Of a DNA stretch of 64,000 bases, positions 44,363-53,811 are shown one piece after another. The stretch comes from Bacteroidales bacterium. Lineage in GTDB: Bacteria; Bacteroidota; Bacteroidia; Bacteroidales; UBA12077. Position numbers and translations under genes: made by a program. Below the pieces are notes generated by a model. That model saw nothing but the letters and a program-made list of their open reading frames with translations, did not search any database and was not told the origin of the DNA. The stretch is from the NCBI GenBank assembly GCA_003446015.1, contig DMBU01000108.1, positions 9,480 through 73,479 of the forward strand, in the 5' to 3' direction. Position 1 is the stretch's first letter. Each line of letters begins with the position of its first letter.

Positions 44363-47300
44363 ATGCAACTAAAGGATCAGCACTATATAAAAATTGAAAA
44401 AGCCGGAGAGCATAACCTTAAAAATATAAGCTTACAAATTCCTCATCACCAGATTACCTGTTTTACCGGAGTTTCCGGTTCTGGCAAATCTTCCCTGGTT
44501 TATGATATTATTTGTAAAGAAAGTCAGCGCCGGTATTTTGAGTCTTTTTCTTCGTATGCCCGGCAATTTTTAGGTAAAATGAATCATCCCGAAGTGGAGC
44601 ATATTGAGGGTTTAATGCCGGCCATTTCGGTTGATCAAAAAACAGTGAATAAAAGTCCCCGCTCTACGGTTGGAACAATGAGTGAATTGTATGACTATCT
44701 GAGATTGCTATTTGCACGAACAGGTGAAAAATCAAATCAGTTCAATGATTTAAAACTTTCACGAAGCCTGTTTTCTTTTAATAATCCTGATGGATCATGC
44801 CCCAAATGTAAAGGATTAGGTGTTGAAGATCAGATTGATCCTGAACTTTTAATCAAAGATCCAAAAAAAAGTTTGAGGCAGGGAGCATTAAAAATTACCA
44901 CTCCATCGGGTTATACAATTTATTCGCAGGTTACCATTGATGTAATGAATCAGGTTTGTGAATCGGAAGGATTTCATGTTGATATTCCTTGGGAAGATTT
45001 AACCGCCAAGCAAAAAAATATCATCTTAAACGGAAGCAATAAAATAAAAATTCCGTTTGGAAAACACACGCTCGAATCAAGAATGAAATGGAGCGGAATA
45101 ACTGCAAAACCGCGCGAAGAAGGATTTTACAAAGGCATTTTACCTATCATGGAAAACATTCTCAGGGTTGATCGCAATCCGAATATTCTTCGCTTTGCAA
45201 AAACAGTGAAATGCAGCTTATGTAATGGACAAAGACTAAACAAAAAAGCGCTATCGGTAAAATTAAATAATAAAAGCATTGCTGATTTTTCAGAATTATC
45301 GATTGGTAATCTTACAGAATCACTTAGAAACATTTCTTTCCCGAAAAATCAAGCTCCAATAGCACAAGTTATAATTGAAAAAATTGCTGAGCGATGCGAA
45401 ATAATGCAAAAACTGGGTTTAGGATATTTGCAACTTTCAAGAGAATCTACAACGCTTTCAGGAGGCGAAGCCCAAAGAATAAGGCTGGCAACTCAAATTG
45501 GGAATGGTTTACGGGGAATCTTATATATTCTTGATGAACCATCTGCAGGACTTCATCCGGCCGACAATGCTAAAATGATTGGTGTAATGAAAGCTTTACG
45601 CGATCAGGGAAATACAGTACTTGTTGTTGAACATGATGCTGATACCATGTTAAATTCTGATCAGATTATTGATATAGGTCCTTATGCCGGAAAAAACGGA
45701 GGAAAAATTCTGTTTAATGAAAAAACTGAAAATCTGAATTCAGTTTCCTGTAAAGAGAGTGAAACTTTAAAATATTTAACAAAAATAGAACCAGAACCAC
45801 CGAATAAGAAAGACTTACAAAATAAATGGTTAGGTATTTCAGGAGCAAGTTTACATAATTTAAAAAATATTGATGCTAACTTTCGTTTACATGCATTAAA
45901 TGTTGTAACAGGAGTTTCCGGTGCCGGAAAATCAAGCCTGATATTTGATGTCTTAGGAAAATATTATGAACAAATACTTTCGGGTAACCCTTCCCAAAAT
46001 AATAACTTTAAAGAAATATATTCCGATAGTAAAATCCACAAGCTTATAGAAATAGACCAATCTCCAATTGGCCGAACGCCAAGAAGCAATCCGGCAACAT
46101 ATACAAAGCTTTTTGATTTAATAAGAAATCTGTTTGCAAATCAGGAAGAATCTAAAAAGCAAAAATGGAATCAGGGTCATTTTTCTTTTAACACAAAAGG
46201 AGGTCGTTGTGAAACCTGCGAGGGTGCTGGTTATATTCAAACCGGAATGCATTTTTTAAGTAATGTGGAAACCATTTGTGAAGCCTGCGATGGAAAAAGA
46301 TACGATACCGAAACTCTTCAAGTTAAATACCGGGGGAAAAATATATCAGAAGTACTGGAGATGGAGATTTCAGATGCTCTTGGTTTTTTTCAGGATGAAC
46401 CACAAATAAACCATTATCTTTCAACATTACAAAAGCTGGGCCTTGGTTATTTATCTCTGGGTCAATCGGCAACAACGCTTTCCGGCGGCGAAGCTCAAAG
46501 GTTAAAGCTTGCGTCAGAGCTGGTAAAACCAACTAAGCCTCACACACTTTATCTTTTCGATGAACCTACAACAGGGCTGCATTCATACGATATTTCAATT
46601 TTAATTGATGCTTTACACGATCTTACTAAAAATAATCATACAATAATTGTTATTGAGCACGAAGCTCAGATTATTAAAAACGCTGATCACGTTGTTGATT
46701 TGGGTCCTGAAGGAGGAGACAAAGGTGGAGAACTTATTTTTTCGGGATCTTATAAAGAACTTCTCCATTGTAAAAATTCTCTTACAGCCAATGCTTTAAC
46801 CACAGAGAAATCATTTCAGTTTGAAGAAGATAAAAATCTTCAGGAAATAATACATGCACCTATTATTTTAAATGGTATAAATACTCATAATTTAAAAAAT
46901 ATTAGTGTTGAAATTCCACGAAACAAATTAACTGTGCTTACGGGTGTTAGCGGTAGCGGGAAATCTTCCTTAGCTTTTGATACTTTATTTGCAGAAGGCC
47001 AGTTTCGGTTTACAGAAAGTTTTTCGACCTATACCCGAAGTTTAATTCAGCAAAAATCCAGACCTGATATTTTAGAATGTAAAGGATTAACACCAACCAT
47101 TGCCATTGATAATAAATCAATTACAAAAAATCCGGGAGCAACCGTAGGGACAATTTCAGGATTATACGATTTATACAGATTAATTTTTTCAAGGATATCT
47201 AAGGATCAGGAAGGGAAAACCTGTACTGTTCTGTCAAATCATTTTTCGTTTAATCATCAGGCCGGAGCTTGTCCTGTATGCAATGGTTTAGGTTTTCAGC

Positions 47301-49222
47301 TCACCTGCGATTCCAATAAGTTAATCACAAATCCTGAACTTGCATTAAATAATGGTGCCATGAAAGGATCAAAACCCGGACAATTTTATGGCGATCCGTT
47401 CGGACAGTACATGGCAATTCTCGCTGAAGCCGGAAAGTCTCAAAATATAAATTTCGATCTCTCATGGAACGAGCTAAGTGATAAAGCAAAAGAAGTTGCT
47501 CTTTTGGGAACAGGAGAAACCGAATATCAGGTTAACTGGAACTACAAACGTAAAAAAAGAGAAGGAACACATCAGTTTAATAGCAAGTGGCCCGGACTCA
47601 TTTATTATATTAATGATGAGTATTTTAGAAAACATGATAAACAGGGAGGCGAATCACTTACGGTATTAATGAAAGAAGTTCAGTGTTCTGCATGCCATGG
47701 AGCCCGCCTGAATGAGGACGTATTAAAATATAAAATTGCAGATAAAAATATTGCTGAGTTATCATCACTCGAGGCAAAAGAATCTATTCTGTTTTTCGAA
47801 AACTTAAAAAACAGCTTATCGCAAAAAGACTATACTATTGCATCAGAAATTCTGAAATCGTGCATGTTCAAACTAAATGCACTGATCAATATCGGGTTAG
47901 GCTATTTAAGTGCAAACAGAAGCACAATGACTCTTTCAGGTGGCGAAGGTCGCAGATTAAGACTTATTTCGCATTTAGGTGGCGAATTAATTGGAATAAC
48001 TTATGTTCTGGATGAGCCAACCGTTGGATTGCATTCGAAAGACACAAAAAATCTTATTGAACTAATTAAAAAACTTTCTGAGAAAAATACGGTTGTTGTA
48101 GTTGAACACGATGAAGAACTCATAAAATCGGCAGATCACATTATAGAGTTAGGTCCCGGAGCCGGAATTGAAGGCGGAAATATTGTTGCTCAGGGTGAAA
48201 TAAATGATTTTATTAAGAATAAAAATTCGCTTACTTCAACCTATTTACAAAACGACTACCACTTAAATTTTCCAAAGAATAAGCTTCAGTTACAATTCGG
48301 GGTTGAGATAAATTCGGCCACAGCAAACAATTTAAAAAATATTAATCTGAATCTACCTTTAAATGGTATTACCGTTTTTTCAGGGGTTTCAGGAAGCGGA
48401 AAATCGAGTCTCCTTTTTAATGTAATAGCAGAATCGGCTGCTGCAAAACGTGCTGTAAATTGTGAAAAAATTAATGGATTAGAAAATTTCAGTTCCATCG
48501 TAAGAATGGATCAGTCAGCCATTGGTAAAAATCCAATGAGTACTCCACTTACTTTTCTTCATTTATTTGATCAAGTTAGAGATTTATTCGCAAACACAGA
48601 TTTAGCACTAAAAAAGAAATTTAAAAAATCTGATTTCTCATATAACACTAAAGGCGGGAGATGCGAAACCTGCAAAGGACAGGGACAACTTAAAGTTTCG
48701 ATGGATTTCCTTTCGGATGTTTGGGTTAGCTGTTCTGTTTGCAACGGAAAGAGATTTACAGACGAGGTACTTGGTATAAAATGGAATAAAAAATCTATAT
48801 CAGAGATTTTAGAACTAACCGTAAAAGAAGCTTCAGTGACTTTCAGAACAGAAGAAAAATTACATTTTGCTTTCGAATTACTTTCTGATTTAGGATTAGG
48901 ACATTTAAAATTAGGTCAATCGGCAACTACTCTTTCGGGTGGAGAAGCTCAGCGAATAAAACTAGCAAAAGAATTGCTCAAAAGAACAACAGACATCCGC
49001 ATGCAGGCAAAGCAGAAATGTTTGTATTTGCTCGATGAACCAACAACCGGTTTACACTTTTATGATATTGAAAAACTGCTAATAGTGCTTTCGGAACTAA
49101 GAGATAAAGGTCATGCTTTATATATTATTGAACATCATCCGTGGCTACTGAGATTTGCTGATTATGTAGTAGAATTAGGACCTGAAGGTGGTGATAAGGG
49201 AGGATATTTGCAAAAATCCTGA
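44363..49222 (+). CDS. tandem UvrA-like protein with four ATPase domains
   Basis: A 1619-residue protein that is two UvrA2-like units in one chain. Walker A motifs stand at about 36-43, 517-524, 861-868 and 1341-1348 (GVSGSGKS or GVSGAGKS). LSGGE signatures are at 365, 706, 1191 and 1524, and Walker B/DEP blocks at about 387, 728, 1214 and 1554. Zinc-type CxxC pairs are complete: 146/149, 284/287, 616/619, 639/642, 970/973, 1108/1111, 1434/1437, 1457/1460. After each odd-numbered Walker A the chain passes from LLFAR or LIFSR directly to the CPxC block, so the UvrB-binding domain of repair UvrA is missing in both units. No frameshift is seen. It may protect DNA from adducts or intercalators rather than act in normal excision repair; that is inference. 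Confidence 0.95.
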   Translation: MQLKDQHYIKIEKAGEHNLKNISLQIPHHQITCFTGVSGSGKSSLVYDIICKESQRRYFESFSSYARQFLGKMNHPEVEHIEGLMPAISVDQKTVNKSPRSTVGTMSELYDYLRLLFARTGEKSNQFNDLKLSRSLFSFNNPDGSCPKCKGLGVEDQIDPELLIKDPKKSLRQGALKITTPSGYTIYSQVTIDVMNQVCESEGFHVDIPWEDLTAKQKNIILNGSNKIKIPFGKHTLESRMKWSGITAKPREEGFYKGILPIMENILRVDRNPNILRFAKTVKCSLCNGQRLNKKALSVKLNNKSIADFSELSIGNLTESLRNISFPKNQAPIAQVIIEKIAERCEIMQKLGLGYLQLSRESTTLSGGEAQRIRLATQIGNGLRGILYILDEPSAGLHPADNAKMIGVMKALRDQGNTVLVVEHDADTMLNSDQIIDIGPYAGKNGGKILFNEKTENLNSVSCKESETLKYLTKIEPEPPNKKDLQNKWLGISGASLHNLKNIDANFRLHALNVVTGVSGAGKSSLIFDVLGKYYEQILSGNPSQNNNFKEIYSDSKIHKLIEIDQSPIGRTPRSNPATYTKLFDLIRNLFANQEESKKQKWNQGHFSFNTKGGRCETCEGAGYIQTGMHFLSNVETICEACDGKRYDTETLQVKYRGKNISEVLEMEISDALGFFQDEPQINHYLSTLQKLGLGYLSLGQSATTLSGGEAQRLKLASELVKPTKPHTLYLFDEPTTGLHSYDISILIDALHDLTKNNHTIIVIEHEAQIIKNADHVVDLGPEGGDKGGELIFSGSYKELLHCKNSLTANALTTEKSFQFEEDKNLQEIIHAPIILNGINTHNLKNISVEIPRNKLTVLTGVSGSGKSSLAFDTLFAEGQFRFTESFSTYTRSLIQQKSRPDILECKGLTPTIAIDNKSITKNPGATVGTISGLYDLYRLIFSRISKDQEGKTCTVLSNHFSFNHQAGACPVCNGLGFQLTCDSNKLITNPELALNNGAMKGSKPGQFYGDPFGQYMAILAEAGKSQNINFDLSWNELSDKAKEVALLGTGETEYQVNWNYKRKKREGTHQFNSKWPGLIYYINDEYFRKHDKQGGESLTVLMKEVQCSACHGARLNEDVLKYKIADKNIAELSSLEAKESILFFENLKNSLSQKDYTIASEILKSCMFKLNALINIGLGYLSANRSTMTLSGGEGRRLRLISHLGGELIGITYVLDEPTVGLHSKDTKNLIELIKKLSEKNTVVVVEHDEELIKSADHIIELGPGAGIEGGNIVAQGEINDFIKNKNSLTSTYLQNDYHLNFPKNKLQLQFGVEINSATANNLKNINLNLPLNGITVFSGVSGSGKSSLLFNVIAESAAAKRAVNCEKINGLENFSSIVRMDQSAIGKNPMSTPLTFLHLFDQVRDLFANTDLALKKKFKKSDFSYNTKGGRCETCKGQGQLKVSMDFLSDVWVSCSVCNGKRFTDEVLGIKWNKKSISEILELTVKEASVTFRTEEKLHFAFELLSDLGLGHLKLGQSATTLSGGEAQRIKLAKELLKRTTDIRMQAKQKCLYLLDEPTTGLHFYDIEKLLIVLSELRDKGHALYIIEHHPWLLRFADYVVELGPEGGDKGGYLQKS

Positions 49223-49263
49223 GAATTTAAATAAAATGATAAATAAAGCATAATTATTTTTTC

Positions 49264-49287
49264 TCGCAAAGCCGCAGAGTCGCAAAG
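49264..49287. repeat. octamer tandem repeat
   Basis: tcgcaaag, ccgcagag, tcgcaaag: three near-identical octamers between the UvrA fusion gene and a converging gene. Same kind as 27928-27951. Confidence 0.55.
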
Positions 49288-49296
49288 AAAAAGAAC

Positions 49297-49671
49297 CTAA
49301 GTCTGTCCTTTTTCTTTAAAATAGGTTCTGATTAATACTTTTTTGAGCTCCCTTTCAAGAATTTTGTGAGTTACAATTTCGGGAATAGTTTCAAACTGAT
49401 AATCCGGATCGTTTTTGGAGAGTTCTTTTTCGCTTAAATCAATCTGATAAAGCAATGCCATTAACTTTTCGGAATCGGTACTTAGTAATTTATCAATATA
49501 AACCTTCAATTGATTAAATAACTCTTCGTATGCAAAAACGACATTCCCCGAAAATTCAACATCCATTCCAAACATAGCAAAGTCTTTACGAACCTGCTCT
49601 GCCGTTAACAAAACAAATTTTTCTTCCTTTTTTGATCGTTCAAGCTGACTTTTGCTAATTAGCTGACCCAT
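49297..49671 (-). CDS. small conserved protein, unknown
   Basis: A 124-residue soluble, helical and charged protein. It starts GQLISKSQLERSKKEEKF and ends KKVLIRTYFKEKGQT. No motif, signal or membrane segment was recognised. Its start overlaps the end of the DUF4837 gene by 17 bases, so it is translated with it as the last gene of the tat/transglycosylase/DUF4837 group. Confidence 0.75.
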   Translation of the reverse strand: MGQLISKSQLERSKKEEKFVLLTAEQVRKDFAMFGMDVEFSGNVVFAYEELFNQLKVYIDKLLSTDSEKLMALLYQIDLSEKELSKNDPDYQFETIPEIVTHKILERELKKVLIRTYFKEKGQT

Positions 49672-50656
49672 TAACAGGCATTTGTACTGAATTTAATATG
49701 GCCTCAACCTGACGCAAATAATCTCTTTTATCAAACTGAGGAGCATAAATAAATCCATCTATATTGATCACTTTATTTTGTTTTTCATCAATCATTGCGA
49801 AGCTTATAAACGGACCTCCCATAAAATCGTTTTCAACTTTCCATAAATTACGCAACTCAATTACATCAATATTATTTATTTTAATTTCTCGTCTAAACGG
49901 TGTTGATTCAGTTTCTACAGCCATATATGAACCTTCGTTAGGTCCGGGAACAAATCTTTTTGTAAACTGAGTTCTTTTTGCAAACAAATAATCTGTTGTT
50001 AACTCAACTTCAGGTTTATCGTATGAATAAATTAAAATGCCCTGCACCAGATCTCCCCGGCCTCGGTTTTCCATCCATATAAAATCAGTAGTATCAACAT
50101 CAATTGTATATCCTCGTGGCACAGTTAATCTAATTCCAAACTTATTTTCAATTCTATCGGCAATACCAATTTGTTGGTATTTTTTGTAATTCGTTGCATA
50201 TCGTTCCATTTCCTTTTTAAAAATCCGATCAACAATCAAATCTCCTTTTTCGAGAATAATAGCTTCGAGACTACTTTCATCCGGAGCTATTACATTAACA
50301 ACGATTTGTGGATTTGCCCATACATCATCCTGAACTAATATTTTAGCTTCGTGCAAATTTTTATCAATTTTTGCAAAAACAACGTTTCTGTGTGTTTTAA
50401 AGATATTTGAAAAAGCACTAAACGGAATATGAATCAGGTCGAACATTGGTTCTTGCTGAGGTAATGCAGGATACTCCTGACTTAATTGCTTTTTAAATGC
50501 CATTCCTACATTTGAATCCCATTGATCAGCTTCAATAACTAAAACAACTTCGCCCGATTTCCCTGTAACGTTGGGCAATAAAGCTGATTTATTTTTGTCT
50601 TTACATGACGATAACAAAATAGCAAATGCAATAATTGTAAGGCTAAGTTTTCTCAT
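49655..50656 (-). CDS. DUF4837 lipoprotein
   Basis: A 333-residue lipoprotein with lipobox LLSSC (Cys18). The DUF4837 pattern is clear: GKSGEVVLVIEADQWDSNVG near 35-54, the HRNVVFAKID block near 94-103, FGIRLTVPRGYTIDVDTTDFIWM (in parts) near 173-195 and LWKVENDFMGGPFISF. It is common in Bacteroidota and mostly next to the LysM transglycosylase, as here (11 bases apart). Function unknown. Confidence 0.9.
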   Translation of the reverse strand: MRKLSLTIIAFAILLSSCKDKNKSALLPNVTGKSGEVVLVIEADQWDSNVGMAFKKQLSQEYPALPQQEPMFDLIHIPFSAFSNIFKTHRNVVFAKIDKNLHEAKILVQDDVWANPQIVVNVIAPDESSLEAIILEKGDLIVDRIFKKEMERYATNYKKYQQIGIADRIENKFGIRLTVPRGYTIDVDTTDFIWMENRGRGDLVQGILIYSYDKPEVELTTDYLFAKRTQFTKRFVPGPNEGSYMAVETESTPFRREIKINNIDVIELRNLWKVENDFMGGPFISFAMIDEKQNKVINIDGFIYAPQFDKRDYLRQVEAILNSVQMPVNGSAN

Positions 50657-50667
50657 AATAAATTGGA

Positions 50668-52068
50668 TTACTTATTTAAATATATCTTTAACTTTTTCCC
50701 GGGTTTTAAATCATTTTCATTGGAGATATCGTTTTCTTCCTTTAATTCGGAAATTGACCTGCAATTAAATTTCTCTGCAATACTCCACACTGTATCACCA
50801 TTTTGAACAGTATAATAAATAAAACGATCTGTTGAATCTCTTTGTTGTTTGGGTCGGGTTCTTTCTTCTTCAATTGCTCGAGCCACCTGAGGATCAACCC
50901 ACACATCGAGCTTTTGGCCTACATTTAAATCATTTGTTGGCAAGCTGTTCCAGATTCTTATATCGTCGATGGTACAATTATATTTAATGGCAATTTTATG
51001 AAAATATTCCCCTTTAGCGACTTCGTGTGTAATTTTTATTTTTCCATTTGTTCCTCCTGCTTCCGACACTACTTCATTGAAATCTTTTTTAGCTACAGAC
51101 TCATCATAAATGGCATCTTCATTTCGAATAAATATTCGAATTTTATCTTCTGGTAATATTAGCGTTGCCGGATATTTCATTTTTGGAATGTAATCCAACT
51201 TATACGATGGATTTAAAAACTGCAAAGTTTCAATGGGTATTTTAGTTACTTCTGAAATTCGTTTAAATGTACTTGCCTTATTTATTTTAACCGTATCGAC
51301 ATTAATATGAATAAATTCTGATGGAACCGGATCAATATTGTGATCTTCGTAATGAGTCATTACATAATTCACAGCAATAAAAGCAGGAACGTAGCCATTT
51401 GTTTGTGCTGGCAGGTAAGGTTGAATTTCCCAAAAATCGGTTTTACCTCCCGATCGTTCAATTGCATTTCTTACAACTCCGGGACCTCCATTATATGCAG
51501 CTAATGCTAATTGCCAGTCGTTATAAATTCTGTATAAATATTGCAAATAACTACAAGCCGCTTCGGTCGATTTATAAGGATCACAACGTTCATCGACATA
51601 TGAGTTTACCTCTAAATCGAACATTTTACTTGTGTTGATTTTGAATTGCCATAATCCTACTGCTGCCGATGAAGATATAGCTCTCGGATCAAGTGCCGAT
51701 TCAACTATAGCTAAATATTTTAATTCAAGAGGCAACTGATATTTATCGAGCATTTCTTCGAAAATAGGAAAATATAACTCAGCTAATCCGATAATTTTAG
51801 CTAAATGCTCACGGCGTTCAATAGTGTATACATCAATGTATCTTCGTACCCGATCGTTATATTCTAATTCGATGGGCGTTAAATTGTTGAGTTCTGCAAT
51901 TTTGTACTCATATACTAAGTCGGGATAGATTGGAATAGAATCTTTTTTCTTCTTATTATCAACCGGATTTTCCTCATTTCTTAAGCTCATATCAGCAGCA
52001 TTTGTTACAATCCCCCTACCTAAAAGAACTATTGTCAAAAAAATCGCTACACAAAAATTTTTATACAT
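50668..52068 (-). CDS. MltD-like lytic transglycosylase with two LysM domains
   Basis: Cleaves peptidoglycan glycan strands. The 466 residues have a signal peptide (1-25) and an SLT domain (about 100-235) with catalytic Glu123 in LAIVESALDPRA, then AVGLWQFKI and LALAAYNGGPGVV. Two LysM domains bind the wall at about 349-395 (HEVAKGEYFHKIAIKY) and 417-464 (YTVQNGDTVWSIAEKF). It is transcribed ahead of DUF4837. No lipobox is evident, so it is periplasmic or outer-membrane associated by LysM binding. Confidence 0.94.
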   Translation of the reverse strand: MYKNFCVAIFLTIVLLGRGIVTNAADMSLRNEENPVDNKKKKDSIPIYPDLVYEYKIAELNNLTPIELEYNDRVRRYIDVYTIERREHLAKIIGLAELYFPIFEEMLDKYQLPLELKYLAIVESALDPRAISSSAAVGLWQFKINTSKMFDLEVNSYVDERCDPYKSTEAACSYLQYLYRIYNDWQLALAAYNGGPGVVRNAIERSGGKTDFWEIQPYLPAQTNGYVPAFIAVNYVMTHYEDHNIDPVPSEFIHINVDTVKINKASTFKRISEVTKIPIETLQFLNPSYKLDYIPKMKYPATLILPEDKIRIFIRNEDAIYDESVAKKDFNEVVSEAGGTNGKIKITHEVAKGEYFHKIAIKYNCTIDDIRIWNSLPTNDLNVGQKLDVWVDPQVARAIEEERTRPKQQRDSTDRFIYYTVQNGDTVWSIAEKFNCRSISELKEENDISNENDLKPGKKLKIYLNK

Positions 52069-52190
52069 AAACCTAATCGATTTTCACCCTTTTTATTTAT
52101 ATCAGCGTAAAAATAATATTTATCTAAAACTTATGCATTAAATAACCTGAAAAAGCAATAAGCAATTTATGAACATTCGGCTTTATAAAT

Positions 52191-52224
52191 AAAAAGCCTG
52201 CTCAACTATTAGATTAAGCAGGCT
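52191..52224 (-). terminator. tatA terminator
   Basis: On the minus strand AGCCTGCT (52217-52224) pairs with AGCAGGCT (52195-52202), then a T-run. It lies just after the tatA stop. Confidence 0.8.
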
Positions 52225-52246
52225 ATAGTAATAAAATTAAAAGTTT

Positions 52247-52432
52247 TTATTTTTCAGTATTGTCTCTATCATTATCCTCTTTGCTTGCATCCTTAAATTC
52301 CTTCATGCCTTTACCCAAACCTCTCATTAACTCAGGAATTTTCTTGCCTCCAAAAATTAACAATATTACCAGAACAATAAGAATAATTTCCCATCCACCT
52401 GGCATTCCTAGTAAAATAAATAATGCTTGCAT
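52247..52432 (-). CDS. tatA: twin-arginine translocase subunit TatA/E
   Basis: Pore subunit for export of folded proteins. The 61 residues have a short N-terminal part with a membrane helix (GGWEIILIVLVILLIFGG), the FGGKKIPELMRGLGKG hinge and amphipathic helix, and a short charged tail (EDNDRDNTEK). tatC is not in the window. It lies between rseP and the transglycosylase, with its own terminator. Confidence 0.95.
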   Translation of the reverse strand: MQALFILLGMPGGWEIILIVLVILLIFGGKKIPELMRGLGKGMKEFKDASKEDNDRDNTEK

Positions 52433-52473
52433 AACTTAAAGTTTATTTGTTTATACAAATGTAAGATTTTTTA

Positions 52474-53793
52474 TTATTTAAATAGCTTAAAGATATCATT
52501 TCCATTTGCATAAAGCAAAAGGGCTAATAACAGAATCATTCCTGCCATTTGCGCATATTCCAGAAATTTATCGCTAGGCTTACGTCCTGTAACCATTTCG
52601 TATAATAAAAACATTACATGTCCACCATCTAAAGCTGGAATTGGTAAAACATTCATTATTGCTAAAATTATCGAAAGGAAAGCTGTAAGGTTCCAAAATG
52701 CCTGCCAGTTCCATGTTGCAGGAAATATTTTTCCTATGGTAATAAATCCACCTAAAGATTTGTATGCCTCTGTTTTTGGTGAAAAAATTAACTTTAACTG
52801 TTTTAAATAGCTTCCGAAAGTTTCTATTCCTTTATCGATACCTGCAGGTATTGATGCCATAAAGGTATACTCAATGCTTTCAAGCTCGAAAAAGTCATTC
52901 AGGGCGCCACCGGGAGCCACGCCAATTAAACCCGACTCAGGCACCATAACCATATAACTTACTGTATCATTATCTCTTAATGCAGTAATGTGTACTTCCT
53001 TATTTATATAATGGGATAAAGTATCTTTAAACTCATCAAAATAGTAGACAGGGTTTCCATTGATTCCAATCAGTTTATCATCTTTCTCGAAGCCAGCTTC
53101 CTTTGCAGGAGAATCTTTTGAAAAACCTCCAATGACAAATGGTATTCGTGCATTTATAAAACCTCTGCTTTTTAAAAGTTGTGGAATTATTGATTCAGGA
53201 ACCGGTATTTCGCGTTGTCTACCATCTCGTTCAATCTGAATTGTTTTAATATCTTCTAAAACTATTTCAGGAACTATGGCATAGAAATCTTCAATTTCTT
53301 TACCGTCTAAGGATAAAATTTTATCACCATTTCTAAGTCCCATTTCAAAAGCCAGAGAATCAACCATGATTCCATGCTTGACATTGCTATTTGGCAAATA
53401 TTCTTCTCCCCATGTGTATAGTACTGCTGAATAAATTATTAAAGCAGTAATAAAGTTAACCATTACACCGCCCAACATAATTAACAGTCTTTGCCATGTA
53501 CTTTTCGAACGAAATTCATGTGGCTGAGGTGGTTGCTTCATTTGTTCTTTATCCATCGATTCGTCAATCATTCCTGATATTTTCACATACCCTCCAAGAG
53601 GTAACCAACCTAGCCCATATTCTGTTTCTCCTTTTTTAAACTTAAAAAGAGAAAACCAGGGGTTGAAGAAAAGATAAAATTTCTCTACTCTTGTTTTAAA
53701 AATTTTAGCAAATGCAAAATGTCCAAATTCGTGTAATATAACCAATATGGAAATGCTAAGTAAAAATTGTCCTATTTGTGTTAATGCTCCCAT
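52474..53793 (-). CDS. rseP: RseP-type site-2 protease
   Basis: Intramembrane zinc protease. The 439 residues have HEFGH (21-25) in the first helix, PDZ domains in the middle (about 125-290; AFEMGLRNGDKILSLDGKEI and SPAKEAGFEKDDKLIGINGNPV as the carriers), and the second active-site motif NVLPIPALDGGHV near 385-397. It releases anti-sigma factors or signal peptides. It follows dxr by 18 bases, a pair often kept in bacteria. Confidence 0.96.
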   Translation of the reverse strand: MGALTQIGQFLLSISILVILHEFGHFAFAKIFKTRVEKFYLFFNPWFSLFKFKKGETEYGLGWLPLGGYVKISGMIDESMDKEQMKQPPQPHEFRSKSTWQRLLIMLGGVMVNFITALIIYSAVLYTWGEEYLPNSNVKHGIMVDSLAFEMGLRNGDKILSLDGKEIEDFYAIVPEIVLEDIKTIQIERDGRQREIPVPESIIPQLLKSRGFINARIPFVIGGFSKDSPAKEAGFEKDDKLIGINGNPVYYFDEFKDTLSHYINKEVHITALRDNDTVSYMVMVPESGLIGVAPGGALNDFFELESIEYTFMASIPAGIDKGIETFGSYLKQLKLIFSPKTEAYKSLGGFITIGKIFPATWNWQAFWNLTAFLSIILAIMNVLPIPALDGGHVMFLLYEMVTGRKPSDKFLEYAQMAGMILLLALLLYANGNDIFKLFK

Positions 53794-53811
53794 CTATTAA
53801 TCCTCTATTTC

